Part shown: piece by piece, positions 36,923 to 45,267 of the stretch
How the letters are laid out: each line of letters starts with the position of its first letter
How positions within the stretch are numbered: position 1 is the stretch's first letter
Assembly (NCBI GenBank): GCA_036267875.1
Contig: DATAVE010000028.1
Location: 1-46,539 of the forward strand
Reading direction: 5' to 3'
DNA from: DASZTV01 sp036267875
Lineage (GTDB): Bacteria; Actinomycetota; Actinomycetes; JAFAQI01
DNA: 46,539 bases
Position numbers and translations under genes: made by a program
Notes under the pieces: model-generated
What the model was told of the DNA's origin: nothing
The model's database searches: none
The model's input: only the letters and a program-made list of their open reading frames with translations

Positions 36923-38101
36923 ATGTTCGCCGAAGGCATTGCACGATTTGAAGACATCCTGACCCCCAAGTCCCCGGCACTTTGGCACTTCGACAACTTC
37001 GACAAGTTGCGGGAACGCGCACGCTTCCACCTGGGCGATGCGAGCGGCAACGAGTTCTGGATGCTGACGCGAATGACTGACATTCGCGCCGCATTCCAAC
37101 AACCGACGGTGTTCTCAAGCACCGGCATTGCGATGGATGCTCCGGATCCGCCTTACATCTTGATTCCAGAGATGCTGGACCCACCCCTGCACACCGCGTG
37201 GCGCCAACTCCTGGCGCCGACCTTCTCTCCGGGGGCAGTCGCCCGACTTGAACCACGGATGCGCGAAGTGATGCGCGAAATCCTCGACGACGTCGCCGGC
37301 AACGGACGGTGCGACTTCGTCGCCGAGGTCGCACTGCGCTTTCCGAACACCGTGTTCATGGAGATCATGGGCCTGCCGGTCACGGACGCGGCGCAGTTCC
37401 AGAAGTGGGAAACCACGATGTTGCACAGCGTCCTCGGCGATGAGCCTTCTGTTGCCGCGATGTTCGAGGTGGTCGCGTACTTCGGTGAGCTCATCGCCGA
37501 ACGGCGGGCAGATCCACGCGAGGATCTGGTCAGCGAGGCGCTCACCTGGACGATCGAGGGCGCCCCAATCGCCGATGACGACCTACTGGCGATGTGTCTG
37601 CTGCTGTTCATGGCCGGACTCGACACGGTGGCCATGCAGCTGTCCTACGCATTCCTGCACCTTGCCGACCACGACGATGACCGCAACCGCATCGTCGCCG
37701 ACCCGTCGACGATCCCGACGGCGATCGAGGAGGTCGTCCGCTACTACGCCTTCGTGACGCCAGGCCGTAAGGCCATCCAGGACGTGGAGCACAACGGCTG
37801 CCCGGTCAAGACCGGGCAGATGGTCTACCTGCCGATCATTGCCGCCAACCGCGATCCCGAGGCGTTCGAGAACGCCGACAGCTTCATCCTCGACCGGGTA
37901 CCCAATCCGCATATCGGGTTCGGCGCCGGCCCGCACCGCTGCCTCGGGTCACATCTGGCGCGAACCGAGATGCGCATCGCGCTCAAGGAGTGGCACAGCC
38001 GGATCCCGAGCTACCGGGTCGTTGCCGACGAGCCGATCGTGGAGCATGGCGCGCTCATCGGGCTCGACAACCTGCCACTCGAGTGGGACCTTCCCACCTG
38101 A
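36923..38101 (+). CDS. Cytochrome P450 (first of two)
   Basis: A 392-residue soluble bacterial P450. The I-helix is LLLFMAGLDTVAMQLS, the K-helix ExxR is in IEEVVRYYAF, and the haem loop is FGAGPHRCLGSHLARTE with the Cys ligand. It hydroxylates a hydrophobic substrate using O2 and two electrons from a redox partner that is not encoded nearby. Start ATG 36923 has GAAGGA seven bases upstream; ATG 36890 has almost no spacing from its AGGA. It converges on the second P450 with 4 bp between stops. Confidence 0.93.
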   Translation: MFAEGIARFEDILTPKSPALWHFDNFDKLRERARFHLGDASGNEFWMLTRMTDIRAAFQQPTVFSSTGIAMDAPDPPYILIPEMLDPPLHTAWRQLLAPTFSPGAVARLEPRMREVMREILDDVAGNGRCDFVAEVALRFPNTVFMEIMGLPVTDAAQFQKWETTMLHSVLGDEPSVAAMFEVVAYFGELIAERRADPREDLVSEALTWTIEGAPIADDDLLAMCLLLFMAGLDTVAMQLSYAFLHLADHDDDRNRIVADPSTIPTAIEEVVRYYAFVTPGRKAIQDVEHNGCPVKTGQMVYLPIIAANRDPEAFENADSFILDRVPNPHIGFGAGPHRCLGSHLARTEMRIALKEWHSRIPSYRVVADEPIVEHGALIGLDNLPLEWDLPT

Positions 38102-38105
38102 TCGA

Positions 38106-39308
38106 TCACGACGCCGCGGCGAAGCGCACCGGCAGTCGCGCCAGGCCCGAAGTGAGACTCGTGGATGCCCACACATGGGGGCCGGTCTGTTCGAAGTTGG
38201 GCAGCCGGGTCAACAACTCACGCAACACGGCGGTGATCTCGGCGCGACCTAGATGGGCACCGACGCAGAAATGAGGGCCGCCACTGCCGAACGCAATCTG
38301 GTTCTTCGGCGTGCGCGTGACGTCGAAGCGCTCAGGATCGCTGAAGATCGCTGGGTCACGATTACCGGCACCGAAGTAGATCGCGACTCGATCTCCCGTC
38401 GCGATCTCGCGCCCCGCGAAGACGGTGTCGCTCAGCGCGCGCCTGACGATATAGACCACCGGACTGACGAGACGCAACATCTCCTCTACCGCTGCCGGCA
38501 GCAGCGCGTCGAGGTCATCCAGTAGTCGCTCACGCTGATCCGGGTTCTGCAGCAGGAGGTGGATCCCACCGGCAATCACATTGCGTGAGGTGTCGAGGCT
38601 GCCGTCGGTGAGCAACAGGTAGTGCCCGAGAAAGTCCCACTCGCTGATCGGCTCGCCGTCGATGTCCATGTTGGCGTACAGGCTGTACACGTCGTCGCGG
38701 GGATTTTGGCGTCGGTCGTTGTAGACGGCTTGTCCCATCGCGACAAGCTCCATCATCGCGTTGCCCATCGCCTCCTCGCCGACTACGTCAACCGAGGAGT
38801 GCATCACCATCAGCAACTCGTGGAGCCGCCGGCCGTCCTCACGCGGCATCCCGAGAAGGTCCGCCGCGGTGTAGGCAGCCATCAGCGCCGCGATGTCTTC
38901 GACCACATCGCATTCCTCGGCCTCGACGACCTGGTCGACCACCTCGGTCGCCAGTGCCTCAAGCTGGGGCATCCGGATCTTGACCGCCTTCGGCAGAAGG
39001 CGGGGCACGACAAGCTTGCGAAACCTCGCGTGTTCGGGGGCGTCCATGCTGTAGAAGCCATTGCTTGGGCCCATCTCCATCAACATGACCGTCGGGCCGG
39101 CGGCGAAGACCTCGGGGCTTCGCTCGACGTTCTTGATGTCACTGTGGCGAGTGACCGCCCAGAAGTGACCGCCGTCCGGCGCTTCGTGTCGGTGAACCGG
39201 ATCGTGGTCGCGGAGCCAGGCATATTGGTCGGCGGGATGTCCGTTGCTGAACGACTCCGCTGAGTAGAGATCGATCGGGAACGGCGGCACGGCGACATCC
39301 GTTGTCAT
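38106..39308 (-). CDS. Cytochrome P450 (second of two)
   Basis: A 400-residue P450 with haem loop FGSGGPHFCVGAHLGRAE, the ExxR in VEEMLRLVSPVV and substrate-recognition text SLDTSRNVIAGGIHLLLQNP. In the I-helix the usual (A/G)Gx(D/E)T appears as GSLDT, keeping the Asp-Thr pair but not the second glycine. The overall pattern resembles P450s of the CYP125/142 sort that attack steroid or alkyl chains, but the family cannot be assigned safely. ATG 39308 fits the family; it lies 37 bp after the SDR gene in the same operon. Confidence 0.93.
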   Translation of the reverse strand: MTTDVAVPPFPIDLYSAESFSNGHPADQYAWLRDHDPVHRHEAPDGGHFWAVTRHSDIKNVERSPEVFAAGPTVMLMEMGPSNGFYSMDAPEHARFRKLVVPRLLPKAVKIRMPQLEALATEVVDQVVEAEECDVVEDIAALMAAYTAADLLGMPREDGRRLHELLMVMHSSVDVVGEEAMGNAMMELVAMGQAVYNDRRQNPRDDVYSLYANMDIDGEPISEWDFLGHYLLLTDGSLDTSRNVIAGGIHLLLQNPDQRERLLDDLDALLPAAVEEMLRLVSPVVYIVRRALSDTVFAGREIATGDRVAIYFGAGNRDPAIFSDPERFDVTRTPKNQIAFGSGGPHFCVGAHLGRAEITAVLRELLTRLPNFEQTGPHVWASTSLTSGLARLPVRFAAAS

Positions 39309-39345
39309 ACAGAGGTCCTCACGTGGTATCGGCGAGAGACTGAGT

Positions 39346-40167
39346 TCACGGTCGCGCCATCGAGCCTGCATCCACCGCGACCGTGGAGCCGGTGATGGTT
39401 CTTGCCTCGTCGGAGACCAGGAACGCGATGACCTCACTCACGTCCCGCGGCTCGATCATCTCGATCGGAAGGGCGTTCTGCATCGCGTTGGCGAGATGCG
39501 GCGCGCTCATGATGCTTTCGAACAGCGCCGGGTTCTCGGTCACCATCTTCGTGTTGACGCCGGTGGGCGCAACAGCGTTGACCCGGACACCGGACGGCCC
39601 CAGGTGCGCGGCGTAGGACTTGACCAAGGCAACGATCGCCGTCTTGGCCGCGGTGTAAGCGTCAGACCCGGCCCCACCGTCGGTGAACGCCTTCAGGCCC
39701 GCCACCGAGCTGGTCATGATGATATTGCCGGAGCCCCGCGGCTGCATATGGGTCGCGGCGATCTGCAGGGTGTGCCAAGCGCCGGTGAGCATGATGCCCA
39801 GCGCGTCATCCCAAACCTGCTGGCCGTCCGCATAGTTCGTGCCAGCGATGATCACGCCGGCGTTCGCGATCGCGATGTCGACGTGGCCCAGCTGATCGAC
39901 CGCCTGGTCGAACGCCTGCTGCTGATCGTTACGCGAACGCACATCTCCTTTCAGCAGGATCGCCTTGCGGCCTAAGGCTTCGATCATCTGCTGGGTCTCC
40001 TTCAGATCCAGCTCGGTCGACATCGGGTACGGAACCGTTGCGAGTTGCTCGCAGAGGTCGATACCCACGATGTCAGCGCCCAACTCAGCGAGCTTCACGG
40101 CGTGCGAGCGGCCCTGGCCGCGCGCAACTCCAGTGATGTAGGCGACCTTGCCTTCGAGAGTGCCCAC
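39346..40167 (-). CDS. Mycofactocin-coupled SDR family oxidoreductase
   Basis: A 273-residue SDR whose N-terminus GKVAYITGVARGQGRSHAVK followed by GADIVGIDLC is the signature of the subfamily that keeps a bound NAD and re-oxidises it through mycofactocin (known for this family). The catalytic Tyr-Lys is in YTAAKTA. It would oxidise the alcohol made by the P450 to a carbonyl compound. GTG 40167 has AAGGAG eight bases upstream. Operon order is aldehyde dehydrogenase, SDR, P450. Confidence 0.92.
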   Translation of the reverse strand: MGTLEGKVAYITGVARGQGRSHAVKLAELGADIVGIDLCEQLATVPYPMSTELDLKETQQMIEALGRKAILLKGDVRSRNDQQQAFDQAVDQLGHVDIAIANAGVIIAGTNYADGQQVWDDALGIMLTGAWHTLQIAATHMQPRGSGNIIMTSSVAGLKAFTDGGAGSDAYTAAKTAIVALVKSYAAHLGPSGVRVNAVAPTGVNTKMVTENPALFESIMSAPHLANAMQNALPIEMIEPRDVSEVIAFLVSDEARTITGSTVAVDAGSMARP

Positions 40168-40198
40168 AGCGTTTCTCCTTGTAGTTGTCGGTGATGAC

Positions 40199-41656
40199 CT
40201 AGCGCGGCGGGTACGCGATCGTCTTCATCTCGAGGAACGCCTCGAAGCCCGGCACGCCGTTCTCTCGACCGTGGCCACTCTGCTTGTATCCGCCGAAGGG
40301 CGAGTCGGCGCCGAGCCAATGCGCGCCGTTGACCGCGACCGTTCCAGCGCGAATCCGTCGTGCCACGGCGAGCGCGCGGTCGAGGTCGGCGCTCGAGACG
40401 ACGCCAGAGAGTCCGTACATGCTGTTGTTGGCGATCGCCACCGCGTCGTCGTCGTCATCGAAGGCGATGAGCGAGACGACCGGGCCGAAGATCTCCTCAT
40501 GAGCGATGCGAGCGTCGGGACTCACGTCCGTGAACAACGTCGGCTCGACGAAGTAACCCCGGTCGAACTGCGCCGCGCGACCGCCGCCCGCCACCAGGCG
40601 CGCCTCGGATCGACCGATGTCCATGTACTCCAGGACACGGGACCGCTGTCGATCGCTGATCAGCGGACCCATCAAGTTCGCGGGATCGTGCGGATCCCCG
40701 TACGGAAACGCGCGGACCGCCGCTTCCGCCGCTTCCGCCGCTTCCGCGTAGCGAGTGCGCGGAACCAGAATGCGAGTCGCAAGGGCGCAGCCTTGACCGG
40801 CGTGGAAGCAAACCTGCGACGAAGCGAGGCCGACGACTGCGGCGAGGTCAGCGTCATCGAGCACGATCGACGCGGACTTTCCACCAAGCTCCAAGAACGT
40901 GCGCTTGACGGTCTGAGCCGCCGACGCCATCACCGCCCGACCCGTAGCGGTGGAACCAGTGAAGGTAACCAGGTCGACGTCACGGTGCCCGGCGAGCTGC
41001 GCGCCGATGCCGTGGTCGGCGGATGTGACGACGTTCAAGACACCTGACGGCAGGTCGGTCTCCTTTGCCGCAATCTCACCCAACAGCGCTGCTGTCCACG
41101 GAGTGTCGGGAGCCGGCTTGAGCACGACGGTGTTGCCCGCCGCCAGTGCTCCCGCAACCTTCACCAGGTTCAGCATCAGTGGAAAGTTCCACGGCGTGAT
41201 CGCGCCAACAACGCCAACCGGTTCGCGGCGGACGACACGGCTGGCAGGGCCCATGAGGTTGACTGCGTCCGGCAGCGAGGGCTCGTAGTCGTAGGACTCG
41301 GCCAGATCGGCGAGGTAGCCGAGGTCCTCGATCGGTGGCTCGACCTGCATGAGCTGGCTCAGCGATACGGTGCAACCGCTCTCGGCGACCAGGACCTCGC
41401 GAACCTCCTCGATCCGCGCGCGCAGCCCCGACTGCAGCTGCCGTATGCATTCGGCGCGGAAGGACGGATCCTGGCTCCAGCCGCCCTCTCCGAAGGCGCG
41501 CTTGGCGGCGGCCACCGCGGCATCGAGGTCGTCGGCTGTCCCATCAGCGGCGACACCGATGACCTCTTCGGTGGCTGGGTTGATGTTGTTGAACGTCGCG
41601 CCGGAACTGCTCCCGACAAGATCGCCGTCGATGAGTAGGGCAGAGGAGTCGTACAT
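40199..41656 (-). CDS. Aldehyde dehydrogenase
   Basis: A 485-residue NAD(P)-dependent aldehyde dehydrogenase. Cofactor and catalytic parts are ITPWNFPLMLNLVK, TFTGSTATGRAV, the base in LELGGKSAS and the nucleophile Cys in HAGQGCALATR; EEIFGPV and SPFGGYKQSGHGRENG complete the family pattern. It oxidises an aldehyde to the acid, next in line after the P450 and SDR. ATG 41656 has GGAGG four bases upstream; the TTG just before it is part of the longer ORF. It is the first gene behind operator-promoter e. Confidence 0.95.
   Translation of the reverse strand: MYDSSALLIDGDLVGSSSGATFNNINPATEEVIGVAADGTADDLDAAVAAAKRAFGEGGWSQDPSFRAECIRQLQSGLRARIEEVREVLVAESGCTVSLSQLMQVEPPIEDLGYLADLAESYDYEPSLPDAVNLMGPASRVVRREPVGVVGAITPWNFPLMLNLVKVAGALAAGNTVVLKPAPDTPWTAALLGEIAAKETDLPSGVLNVVTSADHGIGAQLAGHRDVDLVTFTGSTATGRAVMASAAQTVKRTFLELGGKSASIVLDDADLAAVVGLASSQVCFHAGQGCALATRILVPRTRYAEAAEAAEAAVRAFPYGDPHDPANLMGPLISDRQRSRVLEYMDIGRSEARLVAGGGRAAQFDRGYFVEPTLFTDVSPDARIAHEEIFGPVVSLIAFDDDDDAVAIANNSMYGLSGVVSSADLDRALAVARRIRAGTVAVNGAHWLGADSPFGGYKQSGHGRENGVPGFEAFLEMKTIAYPPR
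40718..40747. repeat. 9-bp tandem repeat inside the aldehyde dehydrogenase gene
   Basis: Three or so copies of the unit CGCTTCCGC run head to tail here and encode the peptide AEAAEAAEAA on the minus strand. The helix turn is lengthened in whole repeats, so the frame is kept. Replication slippage could vary the length. Confidence 0.75.
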
Positions 41657-41688
41657 CAAGCCTCCGTCATTCGCGGGCGCGTACGCCG

Positions 41689-41730
41689 TGTGTAGTCAGT
41701 GGGCTCACTTTTGTCAACCGGCGGGTCGGT
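41689..41730 (-). promoter_or_regulatory. Operator-promoter e (aldehyde dehydrogenase/SDR/P450 operon)
   Basis: GTCAACC (41713-41719), spacer GGCG, GGTCGGT (41724-41730). Minus-strand TTGACA (41717-41712) and TACACA (41694-41689), 17 nt apart, form a near-consensus promoter with a leader of about 26 nt. Confidence 0.78.
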
Positions 41731-41768
41731 ATAAGTCCGGAGCGGATTCCCGCTCGTCGGCTTGGCTC

Positions 41769-42065
41769 TCATCGCTGCACCCCCACGGCCGCCCAGACCC
41801 GCAGCAACAGCTCATCGGCCGGGCAGTCGAGGTCCCAGCCATAAGGTTTGGCGAACACGAAGACCTGCGCCTCAGGATGGGTGCGATCGCCCTCATCCAT
41901 CATCGTGATGACGACACTTCGATCGCCGGTCACGATGAAGAACACCTCGTGATAGCCAGCCAGCTGAACGTCCAGCATGACGGCGCGGTTGCCGACTCGG
42001 TGGACCCCGATCGAGCGCTGTGCCGCCGCCGTTGGCTTCGACTCAGAAGCGCTCGGGTCTACCAC
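41769..42065 (-). CDS. Hypothetical 98-residue protein downstream of the di-iron oxygenase
   Basis: From GTG 42065 this gives 98 residues starting MVDPSASESK, with a beta-rich middle (HRVGNRAVMLDVQLAGYHEVFFIV, quoted in part) and VFVFAKPYGWDLDCPADELLLRVW at the end, also in part. The longer ORF to 42182 overlaps the oxygenase gene and is not protein-like there. It is 16 bp behind the oxygenase stop and presumably cotranscribed from operator-promoter f. It is not an obvious PaaB or PaaD; an accessory or effector subunit is a guess. Confidence 0.6.
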   Translation of the reverse strand: MVDPSASESKPTAAAQRSIGVHRVGNRAVMLDVQLAGYHEVFFIVTGDRSVVITMMDEGDRTHPEAQVFVFAKPYGWDLDCPADELLLRVWAAVGVQR

Positions 42066-42081
42066 GGCCTCGTCGCGACCG

Positions 42082-42807
42082 CTACAGAAAGCGTCGGTTC
42101 GCTGCATCGTCCGGCACGACGATGCCGATCGCCTCAAGCAGTGGACGCGTATCGGCGATGTAGGACTGGCGAAGCTGCTCATTGTTCAGCTTGCGTAGGC
42201 CCCACCGGACGTAAGCCTCGGAGAAGTCGGAGTCGGAGCGGCCGAACATGTCGAGCGCAGCCGGCCACCAGATCTTGATCTTCTCGTTTGCCTCGGCCAG
42301 TCCTTCTGGCGTCTCACAGATTCGACGCAGGTTGGCCATGCCGAAGGTCGCGTGAAACACCTCGTCCTTGTGCAGCCGCTCGGCGACTCCCAGCAGTGGC
42401 TCGTAAGGGACGTCCTGCCAGGTCTCACCGATGTAGCAGCCGACGCGGTCACCGAGCGCGTTGAAGTACGCCATGTCGCAGAACGTGCCGATCGGCAGAT
42501 GGAATAGGTACTGCTTGATCGGTCCGTGAACCTCTTCGACACCCAGACCGGCGAGGATTCGAGCGGTGATGACTCCGTGCTCAACCTCCTGCTGCATCAA
42601 CTTTGCAAAGGTGGTCTTGAGCCGCTCCTCGGGAGCGAGCGTCATGCATCGTTCCCAGAGATGCGCGAGCAGCTTGGTGTAGTTCGGGTTCGTCGAGTTC
42701 TCGAGATGGTGCACAAGCATTCGGACGAGCAGCTCCGAGAACTCAGCCGGGATGTCGGAGTCGCCCTCGCGGTAGATCCGCCGTTCCCCCAGCGCCGTCA
42801 CCGTCAT
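42082..42807 (-). CDS. PaaA/PaaC-like di-iron oxygenase subunit
   Basis: A 241-residue ferritin-like protein of the phenylacetyl-CoA epoxidase family. Di-iron ligands are suggested by the E-x2-H pairs in KLMQQEVEHGVI and LHKDEVFHATFG, with an earlier glutamate in the first helices. In phenylacetate degraders PaaA works with PaaB, PaaC and a PaaE reductase; none of these is present here, so this is a lone catalytic-type subunit. The predicted -10 of operator-promoter f lies so close that the transcript would begin at the ATG, with no ribosome binding site: a likely leaderless mRNA. Confidence 0.85.
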   Translation of the reverse strand: MTVTALGERRIYREGDSDIPAEFSELLVRMLVHHLENSTNPNYTKLLAHLWERCMTLAPEERLKTTFAKLMQQEVEHGVITARILAGLGVEEVHGPIKQYLFHLPIGTFCDMAYFNALGDRVGCYIGETWQDVPYEPLLGVAERLHKDEVFHATFGMANLRRICETPEGLAEANEKIKIWWPAALDMFGRSDSDFSEAYVRWGLRKLNNEQLRQSYIADTRPLLEAIGIVVPDDAANRRFL

Positions 42808-42813
42808 GACGAC

Positions 42814-42856
42814 ACCGTAGGAGCAGGATCACATTATTGTCAACCCGTGGGCCGGT
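42814..42856 (-). promoter_or_regulatory. Operator-promoter f (di-iron oxygenase)
   Basis: GTCAACC (42839-42845), spacer CGTG, GGCCGGT (42850-42856); the right half is the least conserved of the six clear sites. Minus-strand TTGACA (42843-42838) and TACGGT (42819-42814), 18 nt apart, place the transcript start at about 42807, the first base of the start codon. Confidence 0.7.
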
Positions 42857-42895
42857 TGAATTGGAGGAGATCCGAGCCTGGCGCTGCGGATTGCT

Positions 42896-43864
42896 TCAGG
42901 CGAAGATCGACTCTGCCCATTGGTGCAGCCGGTTCCAGAGCAGCTGACGGCTTCCGGCCATGTTGTGCATATGGGCCATCCCCGCCGTCTCGACGAGCGT
43001 GATGTCGCTGCTGTTCGAGTATGCGCTCGCTTCCGCCCGCAGCTCCGGAATGACGTCGCGGTCACCACTTGCGATGAATACCGGCGAGGAAATGACTGCA
43101 GCCTCAGCCTCGACAACGCCCGGGCTCAGCATGGAGAACGCAACAGGCGGCGTCGTCGGGCTGCCCCACGCGGGCGGCGATCCGGTGCGGGGGTATCCCG
43201 AGCCCATGTCTGCGTCGACCAGTGCGGCGAGCACATCATCTGCATAAAACGCCCATCGAAACATGCCCACCCCGCCGGCTGCATCGATGTCCTGCTCCAA
43301 GCTGCCACTCGCGTCGTCGCGCTCCTTGTGGACAGTCTCCAGCTTCCCGGTCGGCACTGGGATCGTGGTCTGAATCGCACTGAAGCCGAGGACGGCAAGC
43401 GCGTCAAAGGTTGCGTGGTTGCCCTGCTGCACGATCGAGACACAGCCACCCATCGAGTGGCCCAAGCCGATCGTGGCCCGCACCGGGACTTGGCCGACGC
43501 CATCGACCAGGCTTCCGTCTCTGAGGCCGTCGAGGATCTGACGCACCGCGACGTCGTTGGCACTCGCGAGCCGCTCGTAGGTCAAGGAAGCAGGGTCAGG
43601 AAGGCTGCTGTCGCCGACTCCGAGATGGTCGCAGGCAACGACAATCCAGCCTCGCCGCACGTGGTGCCTCGCCTGGCTGTAGGACTCGTCGCCGGCCCAA
43701 CTTACGTCGAAGTAGCCGCGGCCAAGGCCTCCCCCGGGAAAAGCGAAGACGACGATGCGCGGCGCGCCGTTGCCGACGTCCGAGGGTGCGAACACGGTGG
43801 CGGCGACATGCTCACCCGCCGCAACCTCGACCACGACATCTGCCCGAACAATTGCGTCAGTCAC
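42896..43864 (-). CDS. Alpha/beta hydrolase
   Basis: A 322-residue alpha/beta hydrolase. The nucleophile elbow is GLGHSMGGCVSIVQ; VFAFPGGGLGRGYFD is the oxyanion region; the acid is in VFIASGDRDVIPE; the last helix has ETAGMAHMHNM with the histidine. GTG 43864 has GAGGAG about seven bases upstream, and the longer ORF to 44077 is rejected. It is divergent from the amidohydrolase and separated from operator g by 118 bp. Confidence 0.87.
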   Translation of the reverse strand: MTDAIVRADVVVEVAAGEHVAATVFAPSDVGNGAPRIVVFAFPGGGLGRGYFDVSWAGDESYSQARHHVRRGWIVVACDHLGVGDSSLPDPASLTYERLASANDVAVRQILDGLRDGSLVDGVGQVPVRATIGLGHSMGGCVSIVQQGNHATFDALAVLGFSAIQTTIPVPTGKLETVHKERDDASGSLEQDIDAAGGVGMFRWAFYADDVLAALVDADMGSGYPRTGSPPAWGSPTTPPVAFSMLSPGVVEAEAAVISSPVFIASGDRDVIPELRAEASAYSNSSDITLVETAGMAHMHNMAGSRQLLWNRLHQWAESIFA

Positions 43865-43981
43865 GAGAGCTCCTCTGGCAGTAATGCCCACCTCGCGAAC
43901 GGCCGGCACCGGACCCGGAAGCCGCGCACGAGTACGGTTCGATCGTTGGCGAGCCGAAGGGTATCTGGCCGCCCGTATTTC

Positions 43982-44023
43982 GTCTACCCAACGGTTGACA
44001 GTATTCAGGGCGCGACTTATCGT
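43982..44023 (+). promoter_or_regulatory. Operator-promoter g (amidohydrolase operon)
   Basis: Core on the plus strand GTCTACC (43982-43988), CAAC, GGTTGAC (43993-43999). TTGACA (43995-44000) and TATCGT (44018-44023), 17 nt apart, form a promoter whose leader to the amidohydrolase ATG is about 47 nt and includes a ribosome binding site. Confidence 0.75.
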
Positions 44024-44076
44024 CCGGCAGAGAACCAGTTGCCCGGCGTTGCCGCCCGATTCTTGAGAGGATCTCA

Positions 44077-45249
44077 ATGGACCTCATCGACACGCTCGAC
44101 ATCAAGGTCATCGACTGCGACACGCACGTCGTCGAGCACTACGACCTATGGACCTCTCGGGTGTCGTCGAAGTACGGCGACAAGGTCCCCCATGTCGAGA
44201 CCGACGCGAACGGCATCGAGTGGTGGATGTCCGGAGGCACTGTGCTCAGCCCCGCGGCGGGACTCGCAATCGCCGGTTGGAACGAGCCACCGCCGAAGTT
44301 TCCCGCCAAGCTCGACATGGTCGACCCGCGGATCTGGCAGCCCGAGGGACGCCTGGAGATCATGGACGAGTACGGCATCCACGCTGAGGTTCTCTATCCA
44401 AACGTTGGCGGCTTCGGCGCCGGCCGTTACATGGACTTCGGCGACATGGATCTGGCGCTGCTTTTGCTCCAGGCCTACAACGACTGGCTGGCCGACTTCC
44501 GTCGAGTGTCCGACCGCTACATCCCGGTGATGGCCGTGCCGTTCTGGGACATCGATCTGTCGATCAAGGAGATGGAGCGCTGCGTCGCCCTGGGCCATAA
44601 GGGCATGGTGTTTTCACAGGCACCGGAGGACTTCGGATCGCCGACGCTGACCGACCCTCATTGGGACCGGCTCTGGGCAGCCGCTCAGGAAATGGACCTG
44701 TCAGTCAACTTCCACATCGCGAGTGGCGACGCCGCGATGCCGCAGATGTTGCATCCCTCCGCGGGCGCGCATGCGAACTTCGCGACGTTCCCGATGACGT
44801 TCTTCTTGGGCAACGCGAAAACCGTCGCGATGCTGATCGGCGGAGGTATCTGCCACCGTTTCCCCGACCTGAAGTTCGTGTCGGTGGAGAGTGGAGTGGG
44901 TTGGATCCCGTTCGCGCTGCAGGCGTTGGACTGGATGTGGACCGAGTGCGGCGTCTCCAAAGAGCACCCTGAGTACGAACTGCTGCCCAGCGAGTACTTT
45001 CGCCGCCAAATCTACGGCTGCTTCTGGTTTGAACACGGCCCAACGCTTGAAGCCACGATCGACTACCTCGGCGACGACAACATCCTGTATGAGACTGACT
45101 TTCCGCATCCCACGAGCATGTCGCCCGGTCCAGTCAGCTCGGCTCTGGTTCCGCGGGAGTTCATCAACAGGCACCTCGGCGGGCTGCCGCACGCCAGCGT
45201 CCGCAAGATCCTGCAGGACAACGCAATGAAGCTCTACAACCTCACTTGA
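44077..45249 (+). CDS. Amidohydrolase-2 family metal-dependent hydrolase/decarboxylase
   Basis: A 390-residue TIM-barrel amidohydrolase. The metal-binding DxH-like start is VIDCDTHVVEHYDLW; SVNFHIASGD and the late ILYETDFPHPTSM carry the other ligands. The ACMSD-like branch decarboxylates or hydrates ring acids; the reaction here is not deducible. ATG 44077 has GAGAGGATCT upstream. It is followed 18 bp later by a broken acyl-CoA dehydrogenase gene. Confidence 0.9.
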   Translation: MDLIDTLDIKVIDCDTHVVEHYDLWTSRVSSKYGDKVPHVETDANGIEWWMSGGTVLSPAAGLAIAGWNEPPPKFPAKLDMVDPRIWQPEGRLEIMDEYGIHAEVLYPNVGGFGAGRYMDFGDMDLALLLLQAYNDWLADFRRVSDRYIPVMAVPFWDIDLSIKEMERCVALGHKGMVFSQAPEDFGSPTLTDPHWDRLWAAAQEMDLSVNFHIASGDAAMPQMLHPSAGAHANFATFPMTFFLGNAKTVAMLIGGGICHRFPDLKFVSVESGVGWIPFALQALDWMWTECGVSKEHPEYELLPSEYFRRQIYGCFWFEHGPTLEATIDYLGDDNILYETDFPHPTSMSPGPVSSALVPREFINRHLGGLPHASVRKILQDNAMKLYNLT

Positions 45250-45267
45250 CCATAACTGCTCCTGCTA

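Noticed and set aside
40718..40747. Short direct repeats as a CRISPR or mobile-element sign
   Set aside because: Nine-base units inside an aldehyde dehydrogenase reading frame, no spacers, no nearby cas or transposase genes.
42920..44530. 536-codon plus-strand ORF over the hydrolase/amidohydrolase junction
   Set aside because: It spans two real genes in wrong frames and contains operator g; no domain.
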